Positions 31,435-47,444 of a stretch of 64,000 bases of DNA are shown here, piece by piece; positions within the stretch are counted from its first letter, which is position 1, and each line of letters begins with the position of its first letter. The stretch spans positions 382,501-446,500 of the forward strand of contig NW_026973722.1 of the NCBI RefSeq assembly GCF_035594125.1, given 5' to 3'. Position numbers and translations under genes: made by a program. Below the pieces are notes generated by a model that saw only the letters and a list, made by a program, of their open reading frames with translations, was not told where the DNA came from and did no database searches. This stretch comes from Scylla paramamosain (lineage: Eukaryota; Arthropoda; Malacostraca; Decapoda; Portunidae).

Positions 31435-31715
31435 CTCCCTGCTGAAGGTTAACCTGCATTCATCATGTTCCTAAAAAGGGTGACCTCTCCAATCCCACGA
31501 ACTACCACTCTGAATCCTTCCTCAGTCTGTAGATTCTTAAGGATCTGTTTGCTCACGATGAATGGCATGAATGGCGAGCCAGTGATGATCATCCGGCTCT
31601 CCGCAATGAATCTTGTTTAATCTCTTTTAGGAGTTCTGGCAAAGAAAAAAAAAATCTTTTTGCTTTAGATCTGAAAAGCTTTTGATAGAGCTCGGCTCAG
31701 ATCTAAATTGTAAGC
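31435..31715 (+). pseudogene. Decayed LINE reverse transcriptase fragment
   Basis: Plus-strand conceptual reading gives PKKGDLSNPTNY (31475 on), matching the RT finger motif PKKGD..P.NYRP. About 190 bp later, with frame changes, ALDLK and KAFDRARLRSKL appear around 31667-31712, matching motif A with its catalytic Asp. The spacing is shorter than in intact RTs, and stops and frameshifts lie between. Motifs B and C are absent. An old, broken copy of a third or fourth LINE family. Confidence 0.65.
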
Positions 31716-33297
31716 CTTCCTCATACAGTTTCTATACATCTCTTTCCTTTTTGGCTCTTTCCTTTTTGGCCGTTCGTATGTATATGTATATATACACAAG
31801 CTCGGTGTGGATGCATGTAAGATTTCGCAATCCGTAATAAAAGAAACGTTAATAACGCGTGTGAAGGAGCAGTAATTCCTGGTGTGTTCACTGGGATGAG
31901 AAGAGACAATGTAGGGATTCGCTTTCATGTCTGTTCTTTCTTGAAGGGTTTCAGTTACTGATTATTGTCTGTGAAGGCAGTTTGTTCCAAATAATAGCGA
32001 AAATAGATTAATAAGAGTTAGAATAACTGTTTCGTTTTGAAAGCTTTAAAAAGCTGTGGTATAATTTTGTAAAGGGTTTCTCATGAAGCTAGAGTGATCT
32101 GTGGGAAATTGTGTATTTACATTTTGGTTGCTACATGACTTAGGTTTTAGAAGAATTCTATTAGGTTTCCTTTGAACCTACTTTTTTTTTTTTGGGGGGG
32201 GTAGGGGGGCAAGCCAGGCATGCCCGCGCACGCAGCGGCACCTCTCCTGGTGTCCCGTGCAGCCAAATCCTGCCCCAGACACCTGCTTGGCTGCGCCGCT
32301 GCACAGTGACTCGTGACCGCGGCCCATTCTCTCCAGGGCTGCACATGTAGTTTACATAATTACGTGTTAAATCAAATTCATGTATGGCAAAACTTTTACT
32401 AGTTGATCATCATGGTACACATTTCATGGGAACTAACGACACGATTTGTGAAATTATCAATTGTTGTGACGCATCGTGATAATTTATTATTTATGATCGT
32501 GGCTGGAAATATTCTGGTTTACGGTAATAAGTCAATTACTCTATACTGATAAAGACGACAGTGTAAATTATGGAATATTATTTATTGACATGATGCGGTT
32601 TTTTGTCTGCTGCGTCACTACCAATATCTAGGAACGCGACAAACATAAAATAAATAAAACAAATAATAAAAGGTTTAGACGTTTAGACGAGGAATTATTG
32701 GTTATCCTAAACTTGCGTAGAAACAGGAAGAGATGCTCAAGTATGATAATAGTGTTTTGTACATTTCATTAAATCTACTTTCCTATGCATTATTGTCTGA
32801 ACACACATAATTTTTTTACTTTGATATGATTCGGAATGTTTCAAGACGCAGCAGAAACTAAACTGGGCAAGCCGATTGAAGCTTTGGTCTATTTAACTTC
32901 TTACATATATATTTTTTTAGGACAGTAAGGAAGGAGTAGTGTTTTTACAGTTACTTCTTGTCCTTTGCCGTTCTCATATACGCGTAAAACAAGACAACAT
33001 TCAATTTACTTCACAACACAGGAGACTCCGCTACAAAATTTAATTTACTGCATGACACTCACAAGATTTAAGTGAAACGCAAATTAATTAAAACAGCAAA
33101 TAAGTGTCACAGTAAGAGAGCATAGAAGTGTTTCCTGGCGCGTCCCCGAAGTTTAAGTGCCTATCATTCTAACTTTCCATCCCTTCCTTTCCTTTTCTTT
33201 CCTTCCCTTTTCCTTCTTATCCTCCTTCCTTTCCACAATTTCTACTTACTTTTCTCTGCTTTATCTTAATTTGTTCTTTCCTCACAACCATTCCAAA

Positions 33298-33300
<3 letters not shown>
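31716..33300. other. AT-rich unique DNA with a GC-rich patch, no gene seen
   Basis: The patch 32170-32345 begins with T-run/G-run text (about 13 T, 8 G, TA, 6 G) and is otherwise GC-rich with a 65-codon minus frame lacking any domain. The remainder is AT-rich. Confidence 0.5.

Positions 33301-35118
<1,818 letters not shown>

Positions 35119-35185
<67 letters not shown>
35119..35185. repeat. (CT)n microsatellite
   Basis: About 33 CT units. Confidence 0.95.
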
Positions 35186-35188
<3 letters not shown>

Positions 35189-35519
35189 CACGATGATCAT
35201 AGTTCATAATATGTCTTACCTATGGGAGCTAATAGTAATCGTAATTGTTAAAATTTTAAAATGCCTGCTGTTGTAATACTGATATGAACAGAATTTGAAT
35301 AGTATATCCCCAATCATTTGTTTCTCTATAGAAGATACTAAAGATTAAAAAAAAAAATAAATAAATAAAAAAGGTGTTTGGAAATAGGTTGGGAATATTA
35401 TGAATAACTGAGTTACCCACTGATTCTACCCGTTCTCGACGTCAGCATTGAGTCAGGCTATCAGATGACGGTACTGTCGGCAGAGCGGAGTCATGGAAGC
35501 TGAAGTCTCTCGCTACCTT

Positions 35520-35656
35520 AAGAACATAAATAAGGGAAGCTGCAAGAAGCGACCAGGCTTACACGTGGCAGTCTCTCTATGAAATATACCTACCTATTTC
35601 CACCTATCATCCCCATCCATAAACCAGTCTAATCTTCCCTTAAAGCTCCCTAATTT
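35520..35656 (-). mobile_element. LINE-B copy 3: 3' end fragment
   Basis: A minus-strand copy of the LINE-B terminus. The reverse complement reads LGSFKGRLDWFMDGDDRWK, then the conserved 3' UTR (CTGCCACGTGTAAGCCTGG) and a tail resembling TTATTTATGTTCTT. Only about the last 20 codons remain. Confidence 0.87.
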
Positions 35657-35889
35657 GATCAGAGCTTCATAGTTCAGGCTTCTTGAAACTGGTTCATTGT
35701 GGGTTTCGGAGCGAGGGTCGAACGCGGGCTATAAGGACAGTGATGCAGGGTATCCTCTGTTTATAAGGGAATCAGGTGATATATATATGTGTTAGAATCT
35801 TATTTAATTGTTTGTGATACGCCTTTTGTTGTTTGAAGCTGAGACGCTCACACGTGACAGACGCCTTCTAACACCTATTGTCCTCTGCT

Positions 35890-36153
35890 GAATGTACCAG
35901 TTAGTGGTCACGGCGGACGGTTATGGCGGCGCGACGTGATTTACGGGAAAAGATCAAAGAAGGAACAGCGTTAGTGTTGACACCAACTCGTCAGACATAG
36001 TGTTAAGTGTCGCAGTGCTCTAGTGACGTGAGCCTCAGCTTACATATACGTACTTTGCCGGCTACTTAGATGTGTGCAGGGCAAGATTCCCACAATTAAG
36101 GACCGGCGGCTCCCTAACTTCCTCCCGCGCCACGCCAGGAAACCTCGGTAAAG
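35890..36153 (+). promoter_or_regulatory. CpG-rich stretch with donor-like site; possible 5' exon
   Basis: A locally CpG-rich block containing ATGGCGGCGCG (start of a 25-codon open frame MAARRDLREKIKEG...) and ending at CGGTAAAG|GTAAGC, a near-consensus splice donor, at 36153/36154. This is what a TATA-less first exon with a 5' UTR can look like. No downstream exon is recognised and no initiator element is clear, so this is an inference only. Confidence 0.22.
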
Positions 36154-37961
36154 GTAAGCCAACGATGGAGGTTACGTAAGGATAGGCAGCCAAGGGAGGG
36201 TCGAGGCGATGGATTAGGTAAGGATGGGTGAGGTTTGGCTGAGTTACAAGAGGTTACGCTAATGACCTAATGGGAATGAAGGCGGCGAATCCTTCTGTTA
36301 GATTTGAGGAGGAAGCTCTCGCCACTCCCAGTATTAGGACACCTCGCTTTAGAAACAAGATGGTGGTCAACCATTTTCTCACAAAATGTCGGTCTCTAAC
36401 TTCATGTCTCACTGAAGTGCGTACTTTTTCCGGTTCAATATTAAGTGAAGTACGTACTTTTATCCCTCAGTTTCCCTCAGTCTTCACAGTGCTGGCCACT
36501 GCCGCGCTGCTGAAGGTGTTGACGAATACGTAACAGCTAAATATGTTATGACCTTGTCGCCTGCAGCGTTGTTGACAGTGTGACGGCTCTGTAGAGCTAC
36601 TGCGTGCATAATTAATCTCTAATCCACAATTAACATGTAGTATTATAGCAGTTATATTTTGTCCTTTTAAAATTATTATTTGTGATGAAATTAAGTTCTT
36701 CTTTTAGATTGTGGGCTGTATTCGTTCCTTTATAAAAGAAAATGTATTTTTAAGTATACGTGACCAGCAGCCCCTGCTGGAGGGAATACTGAGTTGGGGG
36801 AATCTGTGGCTTTTACTGTTCTGCTTCATTCAGTTTAGATAAGACGGTGTTGTTTATTATCAAAAACGTCGTTGGGGCAACAGGTCCGTTGTTGTATGTT
36901 CTTTCCTTTCTTCTTTCCTTTGTGTTCCTTTGTGTTTATTTTCCACCTCCTCATCCATCTACTGCTACTTTTACTGCTCCTGCTCCTCCTCCTGCTCCTG
37001 CTCCTCCTCCTCCTCATAAATTAAATCGTAAACTTATCCACCTTCCTTATTTCCTCCTGATTGGTTTCGAACTGAGACGAACCACATAAACTTGATCGTA
37101 ACTTGTCGGTAAATAGATCACTCTTTGCCTGCCTCGCCTTGGGGGACACGAAGTTTCCACCTCCGTCCTCAAGTTGCTGGGGGAAAGTTCGCGATCTTGC
37201 CTTCAGTGACGGGAGAAGGAATGAAGGAAAGGAAGGGAAGGGGATTCGAGCGAGGAGAATAAAACAGTATTATATTCTTTCCTTGTCATTCATAATTTAT
37301 CACCGAGTATGGATCCCTGAAGGTTTGTAGAAATATAGCGCGTGTTTTATTTTTATTTATTTATTATTTTTTTTTTTTATGACACTCGCATCCTCCTAAG
37401 TTCCACCTTAATATAATTTCTCAACAACAGTTCTTACACACAGACCTGTAGCTGTTCATCATGTGGCATTCATGTCAGTGTTTTTTTTTTTTTTCTTTTT
37501 AAGCGTTAAGTTAGGAGTGATGACGTAAGAGTCCACGTACTAAGAGAACTTGCTAACTTAAAAATAGGAAAACAACACACAGCAGTTTTAAAATAGATGA
37601 ACAGAAAATAACGCTGACAGTATAATGTAGCCTCCTCGTTGCATTATTTTTCTTTCATACAGATTCATCAACGCCAAGCCAGATAAACACCACACCAGCT
37701 TTGCAAACCCATCTATTTTACATCCTGCCGCCAGCTCCCCTCCGTGTTAAAACATTGTATTAGAGTCGAGGGCCCCATTTCTGTACATTTCTGGCAACAG
37801 GTAAATAAATAGATAGATAGATAGATAGATACAGAGATGGATACTGAATAGACAGACTGATAGATAGGTAGATAGAAAGACAAATAGACAAAAAGGCAGA
37901 TAAATAAACAGATAGATTGATAGATGATGATAACAATAGGGGATGTTAGATAGCCTTAAGA

Positions 37962-37994
<33 letters not shown>

Positions 37995-38267
37995 CTTATT
38001 TATAATGCGTCTGTATAGAAGGAAGTTATGATAAAATTATGCAGGAAAGATGTCCCAGCGAAAGAGAAATGGCGCTGTATTAAATCTGAAAGGAGGAGCA
38101 GGAAGAAGAGGAAAATGAAATGGGAAAGTGAGAGAATGCAAAGATTATTCTCCCTAATGTTGTTTTTCCCTCCTTCCTGATTATTTATCCCAAGTTTTTT
38201 CCTTTTTTTTTATTTCATATTTTCTTCTTTCTTTGTTTCTTTTTGACACGTGTCCGTCATCTACACT
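36154..38267. other. 2.1 kb unique DNA, no gene seen
   Basis: The frame 36270-36533 (87 codons) contains an internal repeat (SEVRTF/TEVRTF) but no known domain. Also T runs at 37365-37380 and 37480-37500, GATA repeats at 37805-37930 (imperfect), and CA at 37963-37987. Confidence 0.5.
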
Positions 38268-38292
38268 TTGTGTGTGTGTGTGTGTGTGTGTG

Positions 38293-38362
<70 letters not shown>
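38268..38362. repeat. (GT)n microsatellite
   Basis: About 46 GT units with one TTTT interruption. Confidence 0.95.
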
Positions 38363-38367
<5 letters not shown>

Positions 38368-38673
38368 CGTGTTCTGTCCCACCCTCATTTCCACGCCCGT
38401 TAGTTTCACTCTCTTATGTTTTTATTTATTTATTATTTTTTTTCTCTGCTTCTCTCCTTCACAATGTTTCCTTCACTTACATTTTTTTTTAATTGTTTAT
38501 AAGCGAATTTTCATGCCTTTATAGTTCAATTGCTTCATGTCATATTTCATCGCTATTTACACATGGAGCTATAGAGCGATTGCCCTAATTGCACATTAAT
38601 TAATAATGGCTGTGTTGACACGTGGATCGTCACACGGTAGTGCTTGCATCAATATTTTCAAAATGACATTTCA

Positions 38674-39262
<589 letters not shown>

Positions 39263-39319
39263 TTTCTATATGTAGGAGGGACACTGACCAAGGGCAACAA
39301 AAAATCAATAAATAAAAAA

Positions 39320-39712
39320 ATCCCACTGAGATATATTCCAGTGCAGCGTCCGTCAAGGGTTTCATACTGGCGATCAGAAAGACAAAAAAGCATTCTGAGT
39401 GACTGATTGATTAAGAAGCTTGTTAACGAAGATGGATGCAGAATATAAGACATCATAGCTGCAGCTCGATGGTCTGAGGGACTGGATCGGCCATCCTCTT
39501 GGGGAACGCAGGCAAATTTCCAGCAGCAAGGAAAGGTGAACGTTGATGGAAGAGTTGGAGAAGTTCAGTGAAGCGGAGTGAAAGCATAGAAGAGGCATGT
39601 AATGGAAACGGTAGAAGGAAATCATCAGGACCATAAGCCTTCCGGTGGGCAAGATGTGAGACAGCACAGAAAACATCATTATAAAGAATTTCAGTAGCGG
39701 ACAACAACAGCC
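39320..39712 (-). pseudogene. Decayed LINE RT fragment (different family)
   Basis: On the minus strand, AHRKAYGPDDFLLPFPL (39640s) corresponds to the RT segment K.SGPDGIP. LAAGNLPAFPKRMADPVPQ follows, like the finger region ending PKKGDRSDP. In another frame [18 protein letters not shown] (about 39335-39385) corresponds to LSDRQYGFRKGRSTGDLL. The order and spacing fit one RT, but the pieces lie in different frames with stops between them, so the copy is dead. Motifs A-C are lost toward the TA array at 39154-39254. Confidence 0.68.
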
Positions 39713-39783
39713 AGATATTAGAGATGAAGAAAGAACAAAGAACTATCCAGTGTTGAGTTCACACCAGTGATCTGAGGGAAGAG

Positions 39784-39817
<34 letters not shown>

Positions 39818-40050
39818 GAGGGGTACATGACGTGTCCAGAGTGTATATGTATGGATGCACAGTTGGAAAAGATGTTTTAGGGAGGAAATTGTGTGTTAGA
39901 TAAGAAATATTTTTAGACATAGATTAAAATATTAGAAAATGGTGTATTTTTTTAATAGATTACACCCAGACGCAACCCGCGCCTCACAAATTTATACATG
40001 GCATTTTGTTTTATTATTTATTTAGCACTTGTAGATCTTATAGATGAATT

Positions 40051-40051
<1 letters not shown>
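39713..40051. other. Unique DNA with short CA run, no gene seen
   Basis: CA 39786-39815; otherwise AT-rich. Confidence 0.5.
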
Positions 40052-40133
<82 letters not shown>

Positions 40134-40446
40134 CAGAAGGGAGAAAGTGGTAGGCGGGTGGCGTAAAATAGAGTTTAGATCTGCAGTTGACGTCAAGGGG
40201 GATGGAGGGAGGGGGCGTGAAGAGAAAAGGGAAAAGAGGAGTGGAGAGTGATGAGAGTGAGGGGATATAAATGTAAATATGTATTCTTTTCATCACCTTT
40301 CCTTTTTCTTCAATTCTTTATAGATTAATTAATTTCACCCCATGCGTACTGACACATTCCATGCAGGAGGTTTGTGGGATTAGTTTACATAATTACTAAT
40401 AACAAAACACACACTGACTCCCACGTTGATTACATGAAATTAATCA

Positions 40447-40487
<41 letters not shown>

Positions 40488-40565
40488 AGACGCCGTGCTT
40501 GACGTCAACCGTAATAGGGAAATGAAAACTGTATGAGAATTAAAAAAAAAATATCATAACACGAC

Positions 40566-40615
<50 letters not shown>

Positions 40616-40957
40616 TAATAATAATCATAATAATAATAGTCACCTCATCAGCTGGTAGTTTACTTGGTGCCAAAACTTTTGACACAAAGTTACTGAACCA
40701 GGTAAAAGTTGGTTCATACTCTGTGTGTGTGTGTGTGTGTGTGTGCGTGCTAAAAGTTTCGCAGCTCAAACTTATCCCGTGGCCAGTCTCGCTCAGACTT
40801 ACTGTACAACGCATTACCCATAATCAAGGCTGTACTTACTCTCACCGGCAGGGAAAAATGCCGTTTATAAGACCACGACGTGACAATCAAGGCAATACGT
40901 AGGTGAACCACACACGCACGCAGTAGTAGCAGTAGTAGTAGTAGTCGTAGTAGTAGC

Positions 40958-40991
<34 letters not shown>

Positions 40992-41390
40992 CTTAGTAAA
41001 AGATGTACTAGCAAAGGTTGTTGTCATAAATGATAATAGTGTTGTTGTTGCTACTTTTTTTGCCACTAATTGTGTTTTTTGCCTTTTCATTCAGGGTATT
41101 TTCATCATTCTGCCTTTGCATTGCCATTATCGCGTGCCCGAGCAAATCTGGCTGGAGGAGAGGCAGCGGAAGGCGTAATGAGAGTGTGCTGGAACCTGCT
41201 AGGGGAGCCTGACGGTATTTTGTCGATGTGAAGGCATCTGTATTTTTTCATTGCGTTTTTTTCATTAAGAGTCTATTTCAGTTGGCTGCCGTCACGTTAC
41301 CTCTTTGTGAGAAGGCTTACCTGTTGCATGCGGCAGGAGAGTGCGCACACCTGGACTTAATTAATTTCCATACTTTGACTTGGTGTCCGC

Positions 41391-41434
<44 letters not shown>

Positions 41435-41573
41435 ATGTGTTTGATGGACCCGTGAATGCTATCCATATCAGTATTTACATTAATTTCAGTATAGTAATGT
41501 ATTTCCTGTATTTTTTGTTTGTATTGTTGTTTGTTGTCAATAAATATTTATCAAACTTTCTAACCGCAAGCGC

Positions 41574-41621
<48 letters not shown>
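40052..41621. repeat. SSR series: GA, GT, AAT, GT, AGT, GT, GT
   Basis: GA 40052-40132, GT 40449-40484, AAT 40566-40640, GT 40722-40746, AGT 40921-40990, GT 41394-41432, GT 41576-41621. Unique DNA between them, including 40991-41393, has only short unrecognised frames. Confidence 0.92.
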
Positions 41622-41623
<2 letters not shown>

Positions 41624-41802
41624 AAGACGGGCTTACAAAAGGCAGTAAAGGCATTATTATCCCGTGAATGACGCAATCTTGTTAAAATGAAAGAGTTGAA
41701 TATCAGCCACAAAAGCCAGACTTAAAGTTGCTTATCTACCCAATTTTACGCGTTGGCAACTGAGCAATGACGCAATTAAGACAGTACACCAGACGACCAA
41801 GG

Positions 41803-41804
<2 letters not shown>

Positions 41805-41884
<80 letters not shown>

Positions 41885-42358
41885 AAAACATATTAAACCT
41901 TTTATGACACAAGACGATAAAGTAAGTAAAGGAAAAGTGTATGTACGTACGTATGTGGTTTCCTGTAAATATTCTACCGAGGCTTGTTTTCTCTCGTCTC
42001 TCCTATCTGACTCCACGACATCCAAGGTTAAAGGTCAATAGTTTTCCTTGAAGGGGGAGCGCGAGGCAAGTCATCATGTGGCCGGGAAAAGAAAGTGGGA
42101 GAAATGGAAGAAAGTGATGGGGGAAAGAAATGTCTAGATTGAAATTCCAAGAAACACCAAGTTTTTTTTTCTTTCTTTGCTTTTTTGGCTTCATACCATT
42201 TTTTTTTTTCTGTCTCTCTCTGGCTTTTTCCACCCTGGGGCTTCTGTGTGCAAGTGTATCTATATTTATTCTCTTTGTTTTTTTTGTTTTTTTGTCAGTC
42301 TCTATCTCTTTATCCTCCTGGTGTCTGTGCTTCTGTCAATCTGTGTATCGTTACGTCT

Positions 42359-42439
<81 letters not shown>

Positions 42440-42900
42440 CTGAAGTCAATTTTCACTTTTGTCTTTTCTAATCCTGCACGACAGCCTCTATGCATCATCA
42501 CTCTTATTTTTATCCTGTTATTTACCGAGCCGTCAGTTTATCCTCTTAGAATCCATTACCATGATCTCAGTACTCCTTGATTTACCTTCACTCTTTCCTC
42601 AAGGCCAGATAAATTTCTCCTCACCCTCTTAATACGTTAAACTTTCCACACTCTTCCCCCACTCTTTACCCTTTCCATCACCAGTAGTTAAATGAGGAGG
42701 AGGAGGAGGAGGAGGAGGAGAAGGGGAAACGGAGAGGAGGAGGAAGGGGGGGTAATCATGCTGGAAATACTGGAACCACCCCTCGAGTGACTGCTAATTA
42801 CAGGCTAAAAAGAGATTGCTTAATAACATTGATGATGCGAGCAAATATAGCTTTCCTCCCCGCCCTACGTTTTCTCTTTCCCTCTCTCTGGCCCCCCCTG

Positions 42901-42993
<93 letters not shown>
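41805..42993. repeat. Three (CT)n arrays and a (GGA)n run
   Basis: CT 41805-41882, 42361-42436 and 42904-42993; GGA 42693-42720. Intervening DNA is T/C-rich with no gene recognised. Confidence 0.94.
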
Positions 42994-42996
<3 letters not shown>

Positions 42997-43440
42997 CTTC
43001 CCGCCTACCTCTTTCCCGATCCCCATCACCCCATTTTCTTTAATGAATTGGTTGGGTGTGAAACTAATTATCGAAAGCTAATTATCAGCAGCTGCAGAGA
43101 CTTAATGGGGTTTATGGTGAGGTAATTATCGAGTTGTCACACTGAGAGGGATTGGCTTGATTAATGCCCTCGCTCTGTTATGTGTTACGAGCCTGCGGAG
43201 GAAGGACGATGATGCTAATGTTAAGTGAGGGACATAAGAAGGTGGCGCTAGGTGTAGGAGGGGCCGGCAGCAGAAGGACAATGAGAAGAGAATTATTGTG
43301 GTTTGCTTTGACTGGATATCCAAAGCTGTATCTGGATTTTGGCGTGTTGTTTTCTATTTATTGGTTTCTTCTTTTTATTATTTTTTTTATTTATCTGATA
43401 GCGCCTACCGTCTGTATCTTCCGTATAAGTTTAAAGTTCG

Positions 43441-43442
<2 letters not shown>
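42994..43442. other. Unique DNA, no gene seen
   Basis: The plus frame 43164-43550 runs into the CA array; no domain. Confidence 0.5.
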
Positions 43443-44755
<1,313 letters not shown>

Positions 44756-44810
<55 letters not shown>

Positions 44811-45325
44811 AAAGGGGGGGATTGGGAGAGGACAGATCACTTCCAAGAAAATACCAGTGTGTTTCCAGTGTACACACACACACACACACACACACACAGT
44901 TAGTCTTGGAGGCCCAGAGGCTACCACCATCTTACTACCCATAATAAGTTTGTGTTTGGACTTCTCCTCTCATCATCATCATTTATTTGTTTCTCTCACA
45001 CGATTTATCGCCGTACATTTACTTTATTTGTGTAGGACCTTTTGTGTTACTTCTTATAGTGTGTGGAGTGGGGGGTAATATACCTTCAGGAAAAATGATT
45101 TATTTGATGTTCAGTGACTGTGTTTCTTTTGAGGAGAACAAAGTCTTCCAAAGAAACAAAAAAGATACGGCAGTTAAAATATAAATAGTAGGTGACTGGA
45201 ATGTAGGCGAAAAAAAAAAAAAATCTTGTTTATTTCTCTTGAGGTGATGCCAAAGGGACGTAACAGTAGTGATGAAGGATAGATGAGACTGTGTTGTGGT
45301 TAAGAATCCCTGTGGCTGTGGTAAT

Positions 45326-45366
<41 letters not shown>
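44756..45366. repeat. (GA)n, (CA)n, (GA)n
   Basis: GA 44756-44806, CA 44871-44898, GA 45329-45366. Unique AT-rich DNA 44899-45328 has no gene seen. Confidence 0.93.
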
Positions 45367-45367
<1 letters not shown>

Positions 45368-45539
45368 GAATGGTATTTCCTAAGCTGATCTTCCCTTGCA
45401 ACTATTTATGTGACATTCTTTGCCATTCAGCTCCAACAGTGGACACGAACAGTTGTAAACATTTTGTCCGCTGTTCTGAGTTTCTTTGTGTGTATTTATC
45501 TATGCACGAAACAAAATGATACTGACTTTTTTTTTCTTT

Positions 45540-45860
45540 GCACGAGATCTGTATTTTTATCAATCAATGAAATGATTGGTACCAGCTTTCCATCGGCCTG
45601 GAGAATGTGAATGATAAAAAAACAATAACAACTGGGAGACAATAATGATTGAAATCCATCACGAAAATCACTGAAATCAAACAAAAAGTTGTCCGAATCT
45701 TTAGAAGGAAGAGTCTGACGAGCTGGAAGGAGGTAAATAAAAAGAGGAGAATCAGAGAAAAAACACTTATAAAACCTGACAACTGACAGATTTTCATCAT
45801 ATTAGAAGACTTAGGATTTAACAAAGCGTTCAGCACCATGGAATTAAATGTTGCAGTCAT
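45540..45860 (+). pseudogene. Possible heavily decayed RT remnant
   Basis: Plus-strand readings give SINEMIGTSFPSAWRM (45560-45607), like the RT segment ending FPSAWK.A. LGDNND follows at about 45634, like the K.GD..D segment, and ILEDLGFNKAFSTME lies near 45800, like motif A. Order is right, but spacing is short, stops intervene, and the match rests on few residues. It could be chance. The opposite-strand frame 45564-45869 is hydrophobic and unrecognised. Confidence 0.3.
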
Positions 45861-45869
45861 GTTGGTCAT

Positions 45870-46685
45870 GCATGTGCCTCTAAATAAAATAATGAAATGA
45901 AAAAGACCTTTTCTTCAAGTTTTCCTGCGTAGGCTGTCATTCGTTTACCTGGCATTAAACATGTGAACTTTCTTGCCTCGTTATTCTAATATCCATGACT
46001 GAGTACTGGATCAGAGATTGAGGATCAGTAAATCAAAATTCTAGTCTGGAAATCAATCGTCTTAAGTTGATGACTCTGCCTTGGAGTTGATGACTGGAGT
46101 GCTTGGTACATTGGTCGTCTCACTGTCTCTCATCTGGCCTCACCTCCATTCCCTCTTGCTTCTTCCTCCTTATCTCCTGTCCCATTCGACGTGTCCCCTC
46201 TCATCTGAAATTCCGTCTCCTGTCCCAGCCGTTCCATTTTCCGACCAGCACCGCAATGCCACTGTACCCTTTAATCTGACTGGCCTGGCTGACCTCCACC
46301 CTCCACACACCAGCACTGTTCTATCACAGCCAGCCATCTCTTCCTGTCTCATTGTAACCTCCTTTATCCTTTGTACGAGTATTTCCTGTCATCAACAAGG
46401 CTACTGTTACGTTCTTGCACCGGGTATTTCATCTACTAATAACCCCTTTCTCTGTCACCAAACTATAAACTCCCACTTCATACCTCGCTGCGGTCACTCA
46501 GCGTCATCCTGTCCCGCCCCGCCCCGCCCCGCCAGGCACCTTTAAGCACATGACCTGGCGGCTCTCCTCAGGTGGCCGCGCCCCCACAGGCCTCCACACC
46601 ACCATTGATCACCTCTTGCCAATATTAGTCACTTCCCAAGCCCGCAATGCACACGTTAATACAATGCATGCAGCCTGCCTCTCTT

Positions 46686-46686
<1 letters not shown>
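45870..46686. other. Unique DNA with C-rich open stretch, no gene assigned
   Basis: The plus frame 46081-46545 (154 codons, internal ATG at 46090) starts with a hydrophobic stretch but has no domain match and lies in CT-rich DNA. GC-box-like (CCCGC)4 at 46510-46532. Confidence 0.4.

Positions 46687-46779
<93 letters not shown>
46687..46779. repeat. (CA)~46 microsatellite
   Basis: Uninterrupted CA run. Confidence 0.96.
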
Positions 46780-46782
<3 letters not shown>

Positions 46783-46929
46783 GTCATTATATCAGTATTG
46801 AAAAATTACAATAACTGAAACTATATCTGGTGTTAACGTATTTTCAATTCTCAATATTTTAGCTTACATTGGAAAGAAAAATACTGGAGTATACCAGCTC
46901 TAGAAAATCGGAAGATTTAGAGGTGCCTT

Positions 46930-47444
46930 AGTCTTAAGACAGCGTAATGGAATACCTGTTTTTGGGAACGTAGATAAAATGTTAATGTCAAAGCATCGTT
47001 CGGTCAATGTGACTTCAATTGTAGGTCAGTTTCTCGGGGCTTTCAATATAGGGAAAATAAGGGATCGTTTAGATAAACAATGCTTAACTGAAGAATCAAA
47101 GTAAGGCTTCACTGTGGGAGGGGACACGCAGGAGATTTTAGAAGACTCCTGAAGCAGTAGATAACGGAGGCACTTATGATGTCATTTGCTTGAACTTCAG
47201 GTAAGAGAGAATTGGTTCTTAAATACGCGAAGGGATTGGTTTTCAAATGCAGTACCAGTAAAGTGACAAGTGAATGGAATAAACTCAATGGTCAGGTCGT
47301 TAGAGCAGAATCAATGGAAAACTTTAAAAGAATATTAGATAAATCTATGAATAGAGAATATAGACTGATAAGGATAAATATATTTTTATAAAGGGGCTGC
47401 CATGTGCTGCTGTACTGGCTTCTTGCATCTTGCCTTATGTTCTT
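46930..47444 (+). mobile_element. LINE-B-like copy 4: internally deleted, decayed
   Basis: Plus strand. VDNGGTYDVICLNFR then a stop (about 47160-47210) matches the RT region just before and including motif A (normally YDV..LDF.KAFD). Immediately after, the sequence jumps to the C-terminal region: WFSNAVPV, then a frameshift, then VTSEWNKLNGQVVRAESMENFKR. A 3' UTR follows with GGGGCTGCCATGTG...GGCTTCTTGCATC and the tail CCTTATGTTCTT. Several hundred codons between motif A and the C-terminus are deleted. The 3' UTR is related to, but more divergent than, LINE-B copies 1-3. Confidence 0.75.

Noticed and set aside
32147..32346. GC-rich 65-codon minus frame after a T/G-run
   Set aside because: Compositional; both overlapping frames lack any domain.
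35690..35740. GGTCGAAC word resembling a tRNA T-loop
   Set aside because: No acceptor stem, D-loop or anticodon arm could be built around it.
41060..41170. Acceptor-like TTTTGCCTTTTCATTCAG followed by a short open stretch
   Set aside because: Both downstream phases stop within about 45 codons and no donor or family match is evident.
45564..45869. Hydrophobic 101-codon minus-strand frame
   Set aside because: AT-rich chance frame opposite possible RT remnants; no membrane-protein family recognised.
46081..46545. 154-codon frame with a signal-peptide-like start and two N-glycosylation-like sites
   Set aside because: CT-rich DNA, no family match, no splice or promoter support; kept only as a region note.
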